From positions 232,805-296,804 of the forward strand of contig NZ_JADWYM010000006.1 in the NCBI RefSeq assembly GCF_022414535.1: a stretch of 64,000 nucleotides of DNA. The letters are read 5' to 3'. Under the pieces are notes generated by a model that did not search any database, was not told where the DNA came from, and saw only the letters and a list, made by a program, of their open reading frames with translations. The translations under genes were made by a program, and so were the position numbers. The stretch is from Streptomyces sp. MUM 2J. Its GTDB lineage: Bacteria; Actinomycetota; Actinomycetes; Streptomycetales; Streptomycetaceae. Below, piece by piece: positions 9,068-19,075 of the stretch (its first letter is position 1; each line of letters opens with the position of its first letter).

Positions 9068-10090
9068 ATGCTGATCGCTCAGCGTCCCTCGTTGACCGAA
9101 GAGGTCGTCGACGAGTTCCGCTCCCGGTTCGTGATCGAGCCGCTGGAGCCGGGCTTCGGCTACACCCTCGGCAACTCCCTGCGTCGTACGCTCCTCTCCT
9201 CGATCCCGGGTGCGGCGGTCACGTCCATCCGCATCGACGGCGTTCTGCACGAGTTCACCACCGTGCCGGGTGTCAAGGAGGACGTCACCGACCTCATCCT
9301 CAACATCAAGCAGCTGGTCGTCTCCTCCGAGCACGACGAGCCGGTCGTGATGTACCTGCGCAAGCAGGGTCCGGGTCTCGTCACCGCCGCCGACATCGCG
9401 CCCCCGGCCGGTGTCGAGGTGCACAACCCCGACCTCGTCCTCGCCACGCTCAACGGCAAGGGCAAGCTGGAGATGGAGCTGACCGTCGAGCGCGGTCGCG
9501 GCTACGTCTCCGCCGTGCAGAACAAGCAGGTGGGTCAGGAGATCGGCCGCATCCCGGTCGACTCGATCTACTCGCCGGTTCTCAAGGTCACCTACAAGGT
9601 CGAGGCGACCCGTGTCGAGCAGCGCACCGACTTCGACAAGCTGATCGTCGACGTCGAGACCAAGCAGGCGATGCGTCCGCGTGACGCCATGGCCTCCGCC
9701 GGCAAGACCCTGGTCGAGCTGTTCGGTCTCGCCCGCGAGCTGAACATCGACGCCGAGGGCATCGACATGGGTCCGTCCCCGACGGACGCCGCACTCGCCG
9801 CCGACCTGGCACTGCCGATCGAGGAGCTGGAGCTCACGGTCCGCTCCTACAACTGCCTCAAGCGTGAGGGCATCCACTCCGTGGGTGAGCTCGTCGCCCG
9901 CTCCGAGGCCGACCTGCTGGACATCCGCAACTTCGGTGCGAAGTCCATCGACGAGGTCAAGGCGAAGCTGGCCGGCATGGGCCTGGCCCTGAAGGACAGC
10001 CCGCCCGGATTCGACCCGACCGCCGCCGCCGACGCCTTCGGCGCCGACGACGACGCGGACGCCGGGTTCGTGGAGACCGAGCAGTACTGA
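9068..10090 (+). CDS. rpoA: RNA polymerase alpha subunit
   Basis: Alpha subunit that nucleates RNA polymerase assembly and contacts activators and UP elements. The 340-residue product has the N-terminal dimerisation domain ([20 protein letters not shown] near residue 30) and the C-terminal DNA-binding domain ([16 protein letters not shown]... around residues 255-310). The tail is acidic and Asp/Ala-rich. Start ATG is preceded by AAGGA. Confidence 0.98.
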   Translation: MLIAQRPSLTEEVVDEFRSRFVIEPLEPGFGYTLGNSLRRTLLSSIPGAAVTSIRIDGVLHEFTTVPGVKEDVTDLILNIKQLVVSSEHDEPVVMYLRKQGPGLVTAADIAPPAGVEVHNPDLVLATLNGKGKLEMELTVERGRGYVSAVQNKQVGQEIGRIPVDSIYSPVLKVTYKVEATRVEQRTDFDKLIVDVETKQAMRPRDAMASAGKTLVELFGLARELNIDAEGIDMGPSPTDAALAADLALPIEELELTVRSYNCLKREGIHSVGELVARSEADLLDIRNFGAKSIDEVKAKLAGMGLALKDSPPGFDPTAAADAFGADDDADAGFVETEQY

Positions 10091-10120
10091 CGGCTCGGGA
10101 CCCACGGTCCGTACCCGGGG

Positions 10121-10143
10121 GCGCCGGGCGCAGAGCCCGGCGC
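10121..10143 (+). terminator. Hairpin 1 between rpoA and rplQ
   Basis: Perfect 9-bp stem GCGCCGGGC (10121-10129) with GCCCGGCGC (10135-10143) and loop GCAGA. First of two stem-loops in this 205-nt gap. Confidence 0.5.
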
Positions 10144-10187
10144 GCCCACGTGGCGGAGCCGCACGATCGAGTGGCTCCGCACCCCTT

Positions 10188-10216
10188 CCGGGATCGCCCC
10201 TGCGGGGCGCTCCCGG
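10188..10216 (+). terminator. Hairpin 2 between rpoA and rplQ
   Basis: CCGGGATCGCCCC (10188-10200) pairs with GGGGCGCTCCCGG (10204-10216) with a single mismatch and a 3-nt loop. Together with the preceding stem-loop it could lower or tune rplQ expression relative to rpoA. Confidence 0.5.
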
Positions 10217-10295
10217 ATCTCCGACAGGCGACCGCCTGCTCGGATACTGACTCCGGTACCTGATACGGCCGGGGCAGACCCACAGGAGAAGAACC

Positions 10296-10790
10296 ATGCC
10301 GAAGCCCACCAAGGGTGCCCGTCTGGGCGGCAGCGCCGCGCACGAGAAGCTGCTCCTCGCCAACCTGGCGAAGAGCCTCTTCGAGCACGGCCGCATCACC
10401 ACCACCGAGGCGAAGGCCCGCCGCCTGCGCCCGTACGCCGAGCGTCTGATCACCAAGGCGAAGAAGGGCGACCTTCACAACCGCCGCCAGGTGCTCCAGG
10501 TCATCACGGACAAGGGCGTCGTCCACACGCTCTTCACCGAGATCGGCCCGCGCTACGAGAACCGTCCGGGTGGCTACACCCGCATCACCAAGATCGGCAA
10601 CCGTCGTGGCGACAACGCGCCCATGGCGGTCATCGAGCTGGTCGAGGCGCTGACGGTGCAGCAGAAGGCCGTCGGCGAGGCCGAGGCCGCCACCAAGCGT
10701 GCGGTCAAGGAGGCCGAGGAGGTCAAGGCGGAGGAGACCACCGAGGCTCCGGCCGAGGAGGCCGCCGCCGAGGAGTCCAAGGACGCCTGA
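10296..10790 (+). CDS. rplQ: 50S ribosomal protein L17 with acidic C-terminal tail
   Basis: Large-subunit protein near the exit tunnel. Residues 1 to about 118 are the L17 core ([28 protein letters not shown] and [24 protein letters not shown] in part). A Lys/Glu/Ala-rich tail of about 45 residues follows, typical of actinobacterial L17. The start has GGAGAAG upstream. A hairpin follows the stop. Confidence 0.96.
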   Translation: MPKPTKGARLGGSAAHEKLLLANLAKSLFEHGRITTTEAKARRLRPYAERLITKAKKGDLHNRRQVLQVITDKGVVHTLFTEIGPRYENRPGGYTRITKIGNRRGDNAPMAVIELVEALTVQQKAVGEAEAATKRAVKEAEEVKAEETTEAPAEEAAAEESKDA

Positions 10791-10807
10791 GGTCACGCCT
10801 CGCGCTG

Positions 10808-10837
10808 AGCGGGTCCGCCCTTTTGGGCGGGCCCGCT
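10808..10837 (+). terminator. Terminator-like hairpin between rplQ and truA
   Basis: AGCGGGTCCGCCC (10808-10820) pairs with GGGCGGGCCCGCT (10825-10837) across TTTT, with one G-T wobble, followed by TTTC. It may reduce readthrough into truA. Confidence 0.7.
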
Positions 10838-10862
10838 TTCGCGTACCTGAGAGGATTCCGGT

Positions 10863-11720
10863 GTGAGTGACGAAGTACAGCCCGGGCATGTCCGCATCCG
10901 CCTCGACCTGGCCTACGACGGCACCGGCTTCCACGGCTGGGCCAAGCAGGCCGGCGGGAAGCGGACCGTGCAGGGCGAGATCGAGGACGCGCTGCGCACG
11001 GTGACCCGGTCCCCGCGGACGTACGAGCTGACGGTCGCCGGGCGGACGGACGCCGGGGTGCACGCGCGGGGACAGGCGGCGCACGTCGATCTGCCGCGCG
11101 AGGTGTGGGCGGAGCACAAGGAGAAGCTGCTCAAGCGGCTCGCAGGGAGGCTCGACCGGGACGTGCGGGTGTGGGCGCTGCGCGAGGCGCCGGGCGGCTT
11201 CAACGCCCGGTTCTCGGCGATCTGGCGCCGCTACGCCTACCGGGTCACCGACAACCCGGGGGGCGTGGACCCGCTGCTGCGCAACCACGTGCTGTGGCAC
11301 GACTGGCCGCTCGACGTGGACGCCATGAACGAGGCGGCCCGGCACCTGCTCGGCGAGCACGACTTCGCCGCGTACTGCAAGAAGCGGGAGGGCGCGACCA
11401 CCATCCGCACGCTCCAGGAGCTGAGCCTGGAACGCGGCGACGACGGGATCGTCACCGCCACCGTGCGGGCCGACGCCTTCTGCCACAACATGGTCCGCTC
11501 GCTGATCGGCGCCCTGCTGTTCGTCGGCGACGGGCACCGGGGATCCGAGTGGCCGGGCAAGGTGCTCGCTGCGGGTGTGCGGGACTCGGCCGTGCATGTC
11601 GTACGGCCGCACGGGCTGACGCTGGAGGAGGTCGGTTACCCGGCCGACGAGCTGTTGGCCGCGCGCAGCCGGGAGGCCCGGAACAAGCGGTCGCTGCCGC
11701 CGCGCGGGGGCTGCTGCTGA
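10863..11720 (+). CDS. truA: tRNA pseudouridine(38-40) synthase TruA
   Basis: Isomerises uridines 38-40 of the tRNA anticodon arm. The 285-residue product has the catalytic Asp in [12 protein letters not shown] near residue 63 and the conserved [13 protein letters not shown] block near residue 207. The GTG at 10863 follows AGAGGA. truA after rplQ is a common arrangement. Confidence 0.95.
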   Translation: MSDEVQPGHVRIRLDLAYDGTGFHGWAKQAGGKRTVQGEIEDALRTVTRSPRTYELTVAGRTDAGVHARGQAAHVDLPREVWAEHKEKLLKRLAGRLDRDVRVWALREAPGGFNARFSAIWRRYAYRVTDNPGGVDPLLRNHVLWHDWPLDVDAMNEAARHLLGEHDFAAYCKKREGATTIRTLQELSLERGDDGIVTATVRADAFCHNMVRSLIGALLFVGDGHRGSEWPGKVLAAGVRDSAVHVVRPHGLTLEEVGYPADELLAARSREARNKRSLPPRGGCC

Positions 11721-11838
11721 GCGGTGCGCCGGGCGGCCCGCGCCGCTGCCCCGGCTTCCCGCGCGGGGCCGGCCGCCGCGCCCGCCCGACGGTGCCCGGG
11801 TGCGGTGCCGTCGGGCCGCGCGGGCGCCGGTCCCGGCA

Positions 11839-12717
11839 CTACTGCTGGGCCGACGCCGACGCCTGGGCCTCGCCGCGGCGGTGGATCTGGCGGAAGGCGA
11901 AGTCGGCGAGGTCGTCGCCGGTGCCGAAGACCTTGGTGTCCTTCGCCGTCACGTCCTCGCCGCTGGTGAAGCCGGAGAGTGTGAAGTAGGCGTAGCGGCC
12001 GTAGGCGTTGGTGGTGGAACGGCACACGGCGCCGTTGCAGAAGTTCTTCACGCCCTTGCCGGACAGCGCCGTCACGATGCTCTTGGTGTCGGCCTGCTTC
12101 TTGGCCTTCAGGGCCTGTGCCTCGGTGTCGAACACGGCCACGCCGACGGTCGACGCGATGCCGTCGACGGAGTAGGTGACGCGTATCAGGCGGGTGCAGC
12201 CGTTGGCGGTGAGCACCCTCGGCAGGGTGCCTCCGGCGGCCGTGGCGCACTTCGTGGTGTCGGCCTCCGGGCCCTTCTTGTAGACCGTGGAGCCGACGGT
12301 CAGCTGCGTGCCCGGGAAGAGCAGGGCGGGGGAGAGCGGCGCGGTGTCCTTCTGCCTGCTGGAGACGAAGTCCTTCGGGTCCAGCGGCGGTGGCGCACTG
12401 GTCGGCTCGAAGGAGGGCGCGGTGGCGGTCTCGCTGGGCAGGGACGCGGTGGACGGCAGGGCGACGGGGCCGTCGGGGTCCGGGCTGCCGTTCGCCGACA
12501 CCACGGCCACGGCGACGGCCGCGCCGACGGCCAGCGTGGCGGCCACGCCGCCCCCGACGAACAGCATCCGCCGCCGCTTGGTGCGGGCCTCGGACGCATC
12601 GGCGAGCGCCGCCCAGTCCGGTGTGTCGCCGGCGCCCTCGCCGCTCCAGCCCTGCTGGGACTGCGGTTTCCAGGGATCCCACTGGGACTGCTGAGGTCCC
12701 CCCTGCCCAAAGCTCAT
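11839..12717 (-). CDS. Putative membrane-anchored protein of unknown function
   Basis: I do not recognise a named family. The 292-residue product starts MSFGQGGPQQSQWDPWKP, has a Gln/Trp/Pro-rich cytoplasmic head of about 45 residues, one transmembrane segment at about 50-75 (MLFVGGGVAATLAVGAAVAV) and an external C-terminal domain of about 210 residues with a few cysteines. I chose the ATG at 12717 because the hexamer TAGGAT lies 7 nt upstream on this strand and overlaps the alternative ATG at 12726; this suggests a leaderless mRNA. It converges with truA. Confidence 0.8.
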   Translation of the reverse strand: MSFGQGGPQQSQWDPWKPQSQQGWSGEGAGDTPDWAALADASEARTKRRRMLFVGGGVAATLAVGAAVAVAVVSANGSPDPDGPVALPSTASLPSETATAPSFEPTSAPPPLDPKDFVSSRQKDTAPLSPALLFPGTQLTVGSTVYKKGPEADTTKCATAAGGTLPRVLTANGCTRLIRVTYSVDGIASTVGVAVFDTEAQALKAKKQADTKSIVTALSGKGVKNFCNGAVCRSTTNAYGRYAYFTLSGFTSGEDVTAKDTKVFGTGDDLADFAFRQIHRRGEAQASASAQQ

Positions 12718-13055
12718 GGGGCGCATCCTAGACCGGTGTCCCGACGCGCCATGTCCGGGCTGGACGACGGGGCCGGCCCCGCGGTACCGGGGGCGGCCCG
12801 GGCGGGGCAGCAGCGGGGCGGGGCGCCGTGCGTGGTGAGGGGCCGTTTTGACCCCTCAGGGGCGCCCCGGTATTCTGCTTGTTCGTTGTGTATTGGCTTG
12901 CTCATTCTCACGGGACGGGCCCTTACACCGGTCCACCGGGCCGATGACCAGCGATCCCACGTTTGCGGTATGCGTCGCCGCCGTGCGATCGAGGCTGTCG
13001 TGATCGTTTCGGTGACCTGTTCAGGACCATTCACTCGAAGCGAAGGCTACGAACC
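12718..13055 (+). other. Divergent region upstream of rplM with a long leader
   Basis: The 338-nt spacer separates the minus-strand membrane-protein gene from rplM. It holds the minus-strand -10 at 12725-12730 and the rplM promoter at 12848-12876. If transcription starts near 12883, the rplM leader is about 170 nt, long enough for an autoregulatory RNA structure. I see no gene. Confidence 0.6.
12848..12876 (+). promoter_or_regulatory. Vegetative promoter of rplM-rpsI
   Basis: TTGACC (12848-12853), a 17-nt spacer and TATTCT (12871-12876) match the HrdB-type consensus TTGACN-17/18-TANNNT very well. The predicted start is near 12883. Confidence 0.75.
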
Positions 13056-13499
13056 GTGCGTACGTACAGCCCCAAGCCCGGCGATGTGACGCGCCAGTGG
13101 CACGTCATCGACGCTCAGGACGTCGTCCTGGGTCGTCTCGCCACCACCGCCGCCACCCTTCTGCGGGGCAAGCACAAGCCGATCTACGCGCCGCACGTCG
13201 ACGCTGGTGACTTCGTCATCATCATCAACGCCGACAAGGTGCACCTCTCCGGCAACAAGCGGACCCAGAAGATGGCGTACCGCCACTCCGGTTACCCGGG
13301 TGGTCTGCGCTCCGTCCGTTACGACGAGCTGCTCGAGAAGAACCCCGAGAAGGCCATCGAGAAGGCCGTCAAGGGCATGCTCCCCAAGAACTCCCTGGGC
13401 CGTCAGATGCTCTCGAAGCTGAAGGTCTACAAGGGTGACCAGCACCCGCACGCTGCGCAGCAGCCGGTGCCGTTCGAGATCACCCAGGTCGCGCAGTAA
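13056..13499 (+). CDS. rplM: 50S ribosomal protein L13
   Basis: Early large-subunit assembly protein. The GTG at 13056 gives the family start [20 protein letters not shown] and a 147-residue product, the normal length; the open frame further upstream is leader sequence. Blocks [20 protein letters not shown] and [12 protein letters not shown] (in part) are diagnostic. rpsI follows after 42 nt. Confidence 0.97.
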   Translation: MRTYSPKPGDVTRQWHVIDAQDVVLGRLATTAATLLRGKHKPIYAPHVDAGDFVIIINADKVHLSGNKRTQKMAYRHSGYPGGLRSVRYDELLEKNPEKAIEKAVKGMLPKNSLGRQMLSKLKVYKGDQHPHAAQQPVPFEITQVAQ

Positions 13500-13541
13500 G
13501 TCCGGCCACCCCCTAAGACTGAAGAGAATCTGAGGAGAATC

Positions 13542-14054
13542 GTGGCCGAGACCACTGCCGAGCAGCCGCTCGAAGAGCTTGACATCGACAGCTACACCAC
13601 CGAGTCCGAGGTCCCCGTCGAGGGTGAGTACACCTCGGAGTCCCTCGCCTCCGCCTTCGGCGAGCCCCAGCCGGCCGCCGGCCTGGGCCGCCGCAAGAAC
13701 GCCATCGCCCGCGTCCGGATCATTCCGGGCACCGGCAAGTGGAAGATCAACGGTCGCACCCTTGAGGACTACTTCCCGAACAAGGTGCACCAGCAGGAAG
13801 TGAACGAGCCCTTCAAGGTGCTCGAACTCGACGGCCGTTACGACGTCGTCGCCCGGATCTCCGGCGGCGGTGTCTCCGGCCAGGCCGGCGCGCTGCGTCT
13901 CGGTGTCGCCCGCGCCCTGAACGAGGCGGACGTGGACAACAACCGCGGCCCGCTGAAGAAGGCCGGCTTCCTGAAGCGCGACGACCGTGCGGTCGAGCGG
14001 AAGAAGGCCGGTCTGAAGAAGGCCCGCAAGGCTCCGCAGTACAGCAAGCGCTAA
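13542..14054 (+). CDS. rpsI: 30S ribosomal protein S9 with acidic N-terminal extension
   Basis: S9 reaches the P-site tRNA with its basic C-terminal tail, here ending [12 protein letters not shown]. The 170-residue product has an acidic extension of about 45 residues before the core ([19 protein letters not shown]), typical of actinobacteria. GTG start after TGAGGAGAA. Forms the usual rplM-rpsI operon and is followed by a strong terminator. Confidence 0.97.
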   Translation: MAETTAEQPLEELDIDSYTTESEVPVEGEYTSESLASAFGEPQPAAGLGRRKNAIARVRIIPGTGKWKINGRTLEDYFPNKVHQQEVNEPFKVLELDGRYDVVARISGGGVSGQAGALRLGVARALNEADVDNNRGPLKKAGFLKRDDRAVERKKAGLKKARKAPQYSKR

Positions 14055-14129
14055 AGCTTCGCTGCCTGCTCGTACGTTCTCGGGGATCTGGAGCCGACAC
14101 CTCGTATCCTGGTCCCCTTGCGTACTCCG

Positions 14130-14167
14130 AACGCCCCGGCGGCACGCCCATGTGCCGCCGGGGCGTT
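14130..14167 (+). terminator. Strong terminator after rpsI
   Basis: Perfect 16-bp stem: AACGCCCCGGCGGCAC (14130-14145) with its complement at 14152-14167, loop GCCCAT, followed by a TCGTCTAT stretch. This should end the rplM-rpsI unit. Confidence 0.9.
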
Positions 14168-14195
14168 CGTCTATCACAGCCTTCGGGCGTATAAC
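14166..14195 (+). promoter_or_regulatory. Possible glmM promoter
   Basis: TTCGTC (14166-14171), 18-nt spacer, TATAAC (14190-14195), in the gap before glmM. The same weak -35 hexamer is seen in front of infA. Moderate match only. Confidence 0.4.
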
Positions 14196-14319
14196 AGCAC
14201 AAGACGTTGAGCTGCTTGTGCGATCGGATGTCCGGGCGGTGCAGGCCCGGAACGGGACCCCTGTGCACGGGCCGCACCCGCACGGGCGACCGTGACTGAC
14301 GCTTCCTGTAGGAGGACAC

Positions 14320-15678
14320 GTGGGACGACTCTTCGGCACGGACGGCGTGCGTGGTGTCGCCAACGCGGATCTGACGGCCGAGATGGCACTCGGACTGTCC
14401 GTCGCGGCGGCACACGTACTGGCCGAGGCGGGTACTTTCGAGGGCCACAGGCCGACCGCCGTGGTCGGACGGGACCCGCGTGCGTCCGGGGAGTTCCTGG
14501 AAGCCGCCGTGGTCGCGGGCCTGGCGAGCGCGGGCGTGGACGTCCTGCGGGTCGGGGTGCTGCCGACGCCCGCGGTCGCCTACCTGACCGGCGTGCTCGG
14601 CGCGGACCTCGGCGTCATGCTGTCCGCCAGCCACAACGCGATGCCCGACAACGGCGTCAAGTTCTTCGCCCGCGGCGGCCACAAGCTCGCCGACGAGCTG
14701 GAGGACAAGATCGAGTCCGTGTACGAGGAGCACCGCCGCGGCGAGCCGTGGGAGCGCCCGACCGGCGCCGGTGTGGGCCGCGTCCGCGACTACACCGAGG
14801 GCTTCGACCGGTACGTCGCCCACCTCGTCGGTGTCCTGCCGAACCGCCTCGACGGCCTGAAGATCGTCCTCGACGAGGCGCACGGAGCCGCGGCCCGGGT
14901 CTCCCCGGAGGCGTTCTCGCGGGCCGGTGCCGAGGTCATCACGATCGGTGCGGAGCCGGACGGGCTCAACATCAACGACGGCTGCGGATCGACCCACCTC
15001 GGCCAGCTGAAGGCCGCGGTCGTCGCGCACGGCGCCCACCTCGGCATCGCCCACGACGGCGACGCCGACCGCTGCCTCGCCGTGGACCACACCGGCGAGG
15101 AGATCGACGGTGACCAGATCCTCGCCGTCCTCGCGCTGGCGATGCGCGAGCGGTCCGCGCTGCGCGCAGGCACCGTCGTCGCGACCGTCATGTCCAACCT
15201 CGGCTTCAAGCTCGCCCTGGAGCGGGAGGGGCTGAGCCTCGTCCAGACCGGGGTCGGCGACCGGTACGTGCTGGAGGAGATGAAGCAGCACGGCTACGCC
15301 CTCGGCGGCGAGCAGTCCGGGCACGTCATCATCCTCGACCACGCCACGACCGGCGACGGCACCCTCACCGGCCTCATGCTGGCGGCACGGGTCGCGCAGA
15401 CCGGACGGACGCTGCGCGAGCTGGCGTCCGTGATGGAGCGGCTGCCGCAGGTGCTGGTCAACGTTCCCGACGTGGACAAGGCGCGGGTCGGCGAGTCGGT
15501 CGACGTCGCCGCCGCCGTCGCCGAGGCGGAGCGCGAGCTGGGGGCGACCGGGCGGGTGCTGCTGCGTCCTTCCGGCACCGAGCCGCTGGTCCGGGTGATG
15601 GTCGAGGCCGCCGACATCGACCAGGCCCGGTCGGTGGCCGGGCGGCTGGCCGACGCGGTGAAGTCGGCGCTCGGCTGA
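14320..15678 (+). CDS. glmM: Phosphoglucosamine mutase
   Basis: Interconverts glucosamine-6-phosphate and glucosamine-1-phosphate on the path to UDP-GlcNAc, the precursor of peptidoglycan and teichoic acids. The 452-residue product has [15 protein letters not shown] at the N-terminus, the phosphoserine loop with S104 in [12 protein letters not shown], the metal loop DGDADR and the C-terminal phosphate loop [11 protein letters not shown]. The GTG at 14320 follows AGGAGG. glmS lies 5 kb downstream on the same strand. Confidence 0.97.
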   Translation: MGRLFGTDGVRGVANADLTAEMALGLSVAAAHVLAEAGTFEGHRPTAVVGRDPRASGEFLEAAVVAGLASAGVDVLRVGVLPTPAVAYLTGVLGADLGVMLSASHNAMPDNGVKFFARGGHKLADELEDKIESVYEEHRRGEPWERPTGAGVGRVRDYTEGFDRYVAHLVGVLPNRLDGLKIVLDEAHGAAARVSPEAFSRAGAEVITIGAEPDGLNINDGCGSTHLGQLKAAVVAHGAHLGIAHDGDADRCLAVDHTGEEIDGDQILAVLALAMRERSALRAGTVVATVMSNLGFKLALEREGLSLVQTGVGDRYVLEEMKQHGYALGGEQSGHVIILDHATTGDGTLTGLMLAARVAQTGRTLRELASVMERLPQVLVNVPDVDKARVGESVDVAAAVAEAERELGATGRVLLRPSGTEPLVRVMVEAADIDQARSVAGRLADAVKSALG

Positions 15679-15720
15679 TCCACGCCCGCAGGCCGGCACC
15701 CGGCCGCCGCACAGCCGTAC

Positions 15721-15765
15721 CGCACGGCGCCGCCGAGCCCCCAGGGGGGTGGGCGGCGCCGTGCG
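15721..15765. terminator. Bidirectional terminator between glmM and the DUF389 gene
   Basis: Perfect 14-bp stem CGCACGGCGCCGCC (15721-15734) with its complement at 15752-15765. The interior CCCCC/GGGGG can extend the stem. It lies between two convergent genes and can serve both. Confidence 0.85.
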
Positions 15766-15810
15766 TGCTGTGGACGCGAACCGCCCGTGATCACCGGGAG
15801 ACCCCCTAGT

Positions 15811-16770
15811 CTAGGGCGCCTGCCGCTGCGGGCGCCTCGCCGCCGCCCGGCGTACGCGGTGGGACCACAGCCACTTCTGCATCAGCAGCGTGAGGGTGCC
15901 CGCGAGCAGGATGCCCCCGAGGTTGGCCAGCAGTTCGCCCGCCGAGCCGTAGGTCTGGCCGAGGTCGCCGTAGCTCAGTGCCACGGCGGCGTTCCCGGCC
16001 GCGGGGACGGTCGTCACCGAGATCGCCACGCCGATCAGCGCGGTGGACTTCGCCGAGGTGAGGGACAGCGTGCCCGCGATGCCCGCGAGGAAGGCCACGA
16101 CGAAGGACATCCGGTCGGGCTTCCAGATGAACGCGGTGTTCGACCGCGGCCGTTCCAGCATGATCTCCCGGAACAGCCCGGCCGCGTCCATCAGCACGCT
16201 GAACAGGACGGTCAGCGCGATCGCCAGGGCGAACCCGGCGAGCAGCGCGTACAGGGAGCGTCCGGCGAGGCGCGGGGCGCGTTGCACCACGGCGGTGCAG
16301 ATGCCCGCGAGGGGCCCGAACTCCGGGCCCACGGCCATGGCGCCGACGATCAGGATGGCGTTGTCGAGCATCACACCGCAGGCGGCGAGTATCACCGCCA
16401 GCGTGATGAAGGCGACGTAGGTGATGCTGAACGTCGACTCCTCGTGGGTGACCTCCGTCAGCTGCTCCCACACCACCGCGTCCGCGCTCTCGCCGGGTGC
16501 CTCGTGCTCGGCCTGCTCGGCCCGCTGGGACAGCTCCAGGTCGACGGTCTCCACGGCGATGGAGCCGCGCTCCTGGATGCCGAGCGCACGCAGCTCCCGC
16601 AGTATCTCGTCGCCGGCCTCGCGCACGACGTCGCACAGGATCATGTCGCCCGCCGGTTCGCGGGCGGCGCCGGTCAGCACGGCCAGGTTGGCGGTGCCGA
16701 CGCTGTTCTCCAGCAGGCCCACCACCGCTTCGGTGCGATCCGCGGGGGTGATCAGGCGCAGATGCAGCAT
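15811..16770 (-). CDS. DUF389 domain membrane protein
   Basis: Integral membrane protein of the DUF389 family, function unknown. The 319-residue product has an N-terminal soluble region of about 110 residues resembling a ferredoxin-like fold, then about six membrane segments beginning near residue 117, with the conserved MLDNAILIVGAMAVGPEFGP motif. The ATG is 6 nt downstream of TACAAC on this strand, suggesting a leaderless transcript. It lies just after coaA on the same strand, 25 nt apart. Confidence 0.85.
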   Translation of the reverse strand: MLHLRLITPADRTEAVVGLLENSVGTANLAVLTGAAREPAGDMILCDVVREAGDEILRELRALGIQERGSIAVETVDLELSQRAEQAEHEAPGESADAVVWEQLTEVTHEESTFSITYVAFITLAVILAACGVMLDNAILIVGAMAVGPEFGPLAGICTAVVQRAPRLAGRSLYALLAGFALAIALTVLFSVLMDAAGLFREIMLERPRSNTAFIWKPDRMSFVVAFLAGIAGTLSLTSAKSTALIGVAISVTTVPAAGNAAVALSYGDLGQTYGSAGELLANLGGILLAGTLTLLMQKWLWSHRVRRAAARRPQRQAP

Positions 16771-16795
16771 GTGGCTGTTGTAGCAGGGCGGGCGT

Positions 16796-17785
16796 TCACA
16801 ACTTGCGCAGGCTGAGCCTTTGCACCTTGTGGTCGGGGCCCTTGCGCAGGACCAGTGTGGCCCGGCCGCGGGTGGGGGCGATGTTCTCCACCAGGTTGGG
16901 CTTGTTGACGGTCCGCCACATGGTGCGGGCGTAGTCGAGGGCCTCTTCCTCGGAGACCTGGGTGTACTTGCGGAAGTACGACGACGGGTTCTGGAACGCG
17001 GTCTCGCGCAGCTTGCGGAAGCGGTTGAGGTACCAGTGCTCGATGTCCTCGGCGCGGGCGTCGACGTACACGCTGAAGTCGAAGTAGTCGGCGAGGCCGA
17101 CCCGGGTCCGGCCGTCCTGGCCGGGCAGGGCGGGCTGGAGGACGTTCAGGCCCTCGACGATGAGGATGTCGGGGCGGCGCACGGAGAGCTTCTCGCCGGG
17201 GACGATGTCGTAGATGAGGTGGGAGTAGACGGGTGCGGTGACCTCGTCCTTGCCGGCTTTGATGTCGGCGACGAAGCGGGTCAGGGCGCGGCGGTCGTAG
17301 GACTCGGGGAAGCCCTTGCGGGACATCAGGCCGCGCGCCTGGAGTTCCCCGGTGGGCAGCAGGAAGCCGTCCGTCGTGACCAGTTCGACCCGCGGGTGCT
17401 CGGGCCAGCGGGAGAGCAGCGCCTGGAGCAGGCGTGCGACGGTGGACTTGCCGACGGCGACGGATCCGGCGACCCCTATCACGAACGGCGTGCCGGACTG
17501 GGTGCCCTGCTCCCCGAGGAAGGTGTTCAGCGCCCCGCGCAGGCCGTCGGTGGCGCCGACGTAGAGGTTGAGCAGGCGGGACAGGGGGAGGTAGATGTCA
17601 CGCACCTCGTCGAGGTCGATGACGTCACCCAGACCGCGCAGCTTCTCCACCTCCTCGGCACTGAGTGGCAGCGGCGTCTTGTCGCGCAGGGCGCTCCACT
17701 CGGAGCGGGTGAGGTCGACGTAGGGAGTCGCCTCCGGGCGCTGCCGGTGGGCGCTCCGGGGCATCGAGGAGACCGGAGAGATCAC
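16796..17785 (-). CDS. coaA: Type I pantothenate kinase
   Basis: Phosphorylates pantothenate, the first and usually rate-limiting step of coenzyme A synthesis. The 329-residue product has the P-loop [12 protein letters not shown] near residue 105 and family blocks TTDGFLLPT and EGLNVLQPA. The GTG at 17785 is used here; an ATG 21 nt further in (17764) is possible, and neither has a clear Shine-Dalgarno sequence. The nearby acpS uses CoA as its substrate, though it is not in an operon with this gene. Confidence 0.94.
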   Translation of the reverse strand: MISPVSSMPRSAHRQRPEATPYVDLTRSEWSALRDKTPLPLSAEEVEKLRGLGDVIDLDEVRDIYLPLSRLLNLYVGATDGLRGALNTFLGEQGTQSGTPFVIGVAGSVAVGKSTVARLLQALLSRWPEHPRVELVTTDGFLLPTGELQARGLMSRKGFPESYDRRALTRFVADIKAGKDEVTAPVYSHLIYDIVPGEKLSVRRPDILIVEGLNVLQPALPGQDGRTRVGLADYFDFSVYVDARAEDIEHWYLNRFRKLRETAFQNPSSYFRKYTQVSEEEALDYARTMWRTVNKPNLVENIAPTRGRATLVLRKGPDHKVQRLSLRKL

Positions 17786-17990
17786 AGTTCATTGTTAACG
17801 GACTTCGCACGGTCGGCGGGGTGGCCTCCGTCACGTGGTGCTCTCGGACAGGGGTGGTATGTCACGCGCATGTCACGGGTGGATACCAGCTCCGGTGCCT
17901 GTTGATCATGCGTGCCCTTGATGCGCGTAAAGTGCGGGCAAAGCCCCCGGCGGGTATGCGCCGCGGGCCCGACAGGAAGAGCCGTACCCC

Positions 17991-18812
17991 GTGACATCCA
18001 CTGCCGTGCGCCGCACTGCCCTCGCTGCCTCCGCCGCCGCCCTCGCCCTGCTGGCCACTGCCTGCGGCGGCTCCTCGGACGACGCCGGCAAGTCGGGCGA
18101 TGGCAAGACCGCCGAGGCCGGCGGGTCCGCCTCCGCGGCCGCTTCCGCCGATGCCTCCGCAGCCCCCTCGACCGCCGCCGCGAAGGCGCTCACCGCCGCC
18201 GAGCTGCAGAAGGCCGCGCTGACGCAGGCGGACGTCAAGAGCGGCACGATGATGGAGAAGCTCCCGGCGCAGGACCAGGTGGCCCAGGACAAGGTGAAGG
18301 CCGGCAAGGCGGAGTGCGCGCCGCTCGCCCAGCTCCAGGCCGGCTCCTACGTCGGCAAGCCCGCGGCCACCGTGTCGCGCAAGTGGATCGGCGACCCGAA
18401 GAAGCCCGCCGCGGGCGCGAGCGAGGAGGAGAAGTTCCTCGCCGGTCTCAACAAGTCGATGGTCGTGCTGACGCTGGCGTCCTACGCCGACGGCGGTGCC
18501 GAGAAGGCGATGAAGGAACTGACCACGGCCGCGACCCAGTGCGCCGGCGGCTTCGAGTTCTCCGTGAGCGGCGCCTCGACGAAGGACGTCAAGGTCGTCA
18601 AGACCGACGCGCCCCAGGGCGCCGACGAGGCCCTGGCCGTGACCATGACCATGGACGCGGAGGGCACCCGCGCCCCGGTCAAGGGGGTCGTCGTGCGCAA
18701 GGGCGCGACCCTGGCCTACCTCCCCGCCGTGAACATGGCCTCCGCGGCCAGCGGTGACGACTTCGACTTCCCCGCGGAGCTCGTCCAGGCGCAGCTCGCC
18801 AAGCTCGGCTGA
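17991..18812 (+). CDS. Putative secreted lipoprotein
   Basis: The 273-residue product has a lipoprotein signal: basic MTSTAVRRT, hydrophobic core, then lipobox LATAC with the modified cysteine near residue 25. A Ser/Ala/Gly-rich linker of about 40 residues follows, then a soluble domain without a family I recognise. AGGAAGAG precedes the GTG. It is monocistronic, facing away from coaA and followed by a hairpin. Likely membrane-anchored on the outer face; no function is assigned. Confidence 0.85.
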   Translation: MTSTAVRRTALAASAAALALLATACGGSSDDAGKSGDGKTAEAGGSASAAASADASAAPSTAAAKALTAAELQKAALTQADVKSGTMMEKLPAQDQVAQDKVKAGKAECAPLAQLQAGSYVGKPAATVSRKWIGDPKKPAAGASEEEKFLAGLNKSMVVLTLASYADGGAEKAMKELTTAATQCAGGFEFSVSGASTKDVKVVKTDAPQGADEALAVTMTMDAEGTRAPVKGVVVRKGATLAYLPAVNMASAASGDDFDFPAELVQAQLAKLG

Positions 18813-18826
18813 TCCACCGTCGCCTT

Positions 18827-18855
18827 TCCCACCGGGTCGTCGTCGCCCGGTGGGA
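18827..18855 (+). terminator. Hairpin after the lipoprotein gene
   Basis: TCCCACCGGG (18827-18836) pairs with CCCGGTGGGA (18846-18855) across a 9-nt loop, 14 nt after the stop. Part of the right arm is repeated directly at about 18873-18883. Confidence 0.75.
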
Positions 18856-19075
18856 GCCGCGCCGGCGCTGACGCCCGGTGGGAGTCACGCCGGGCTTCGG
18901 CGCACGGTGGTGGGCGTCCGGCGCCGGGTGGGTGACCGTCCGGTGCCGGTCGTGTGCCGAGTTCCGACACGCCGGGCCGCGGAAAGGCCCCCGGGTGGTG
19001 GGGGATGCGAGCCTGCCGTTCGTACGAGCGGGTCGCCGGCCTGCACCGCACGAGGCGACGACGGACGGTGAGCGA

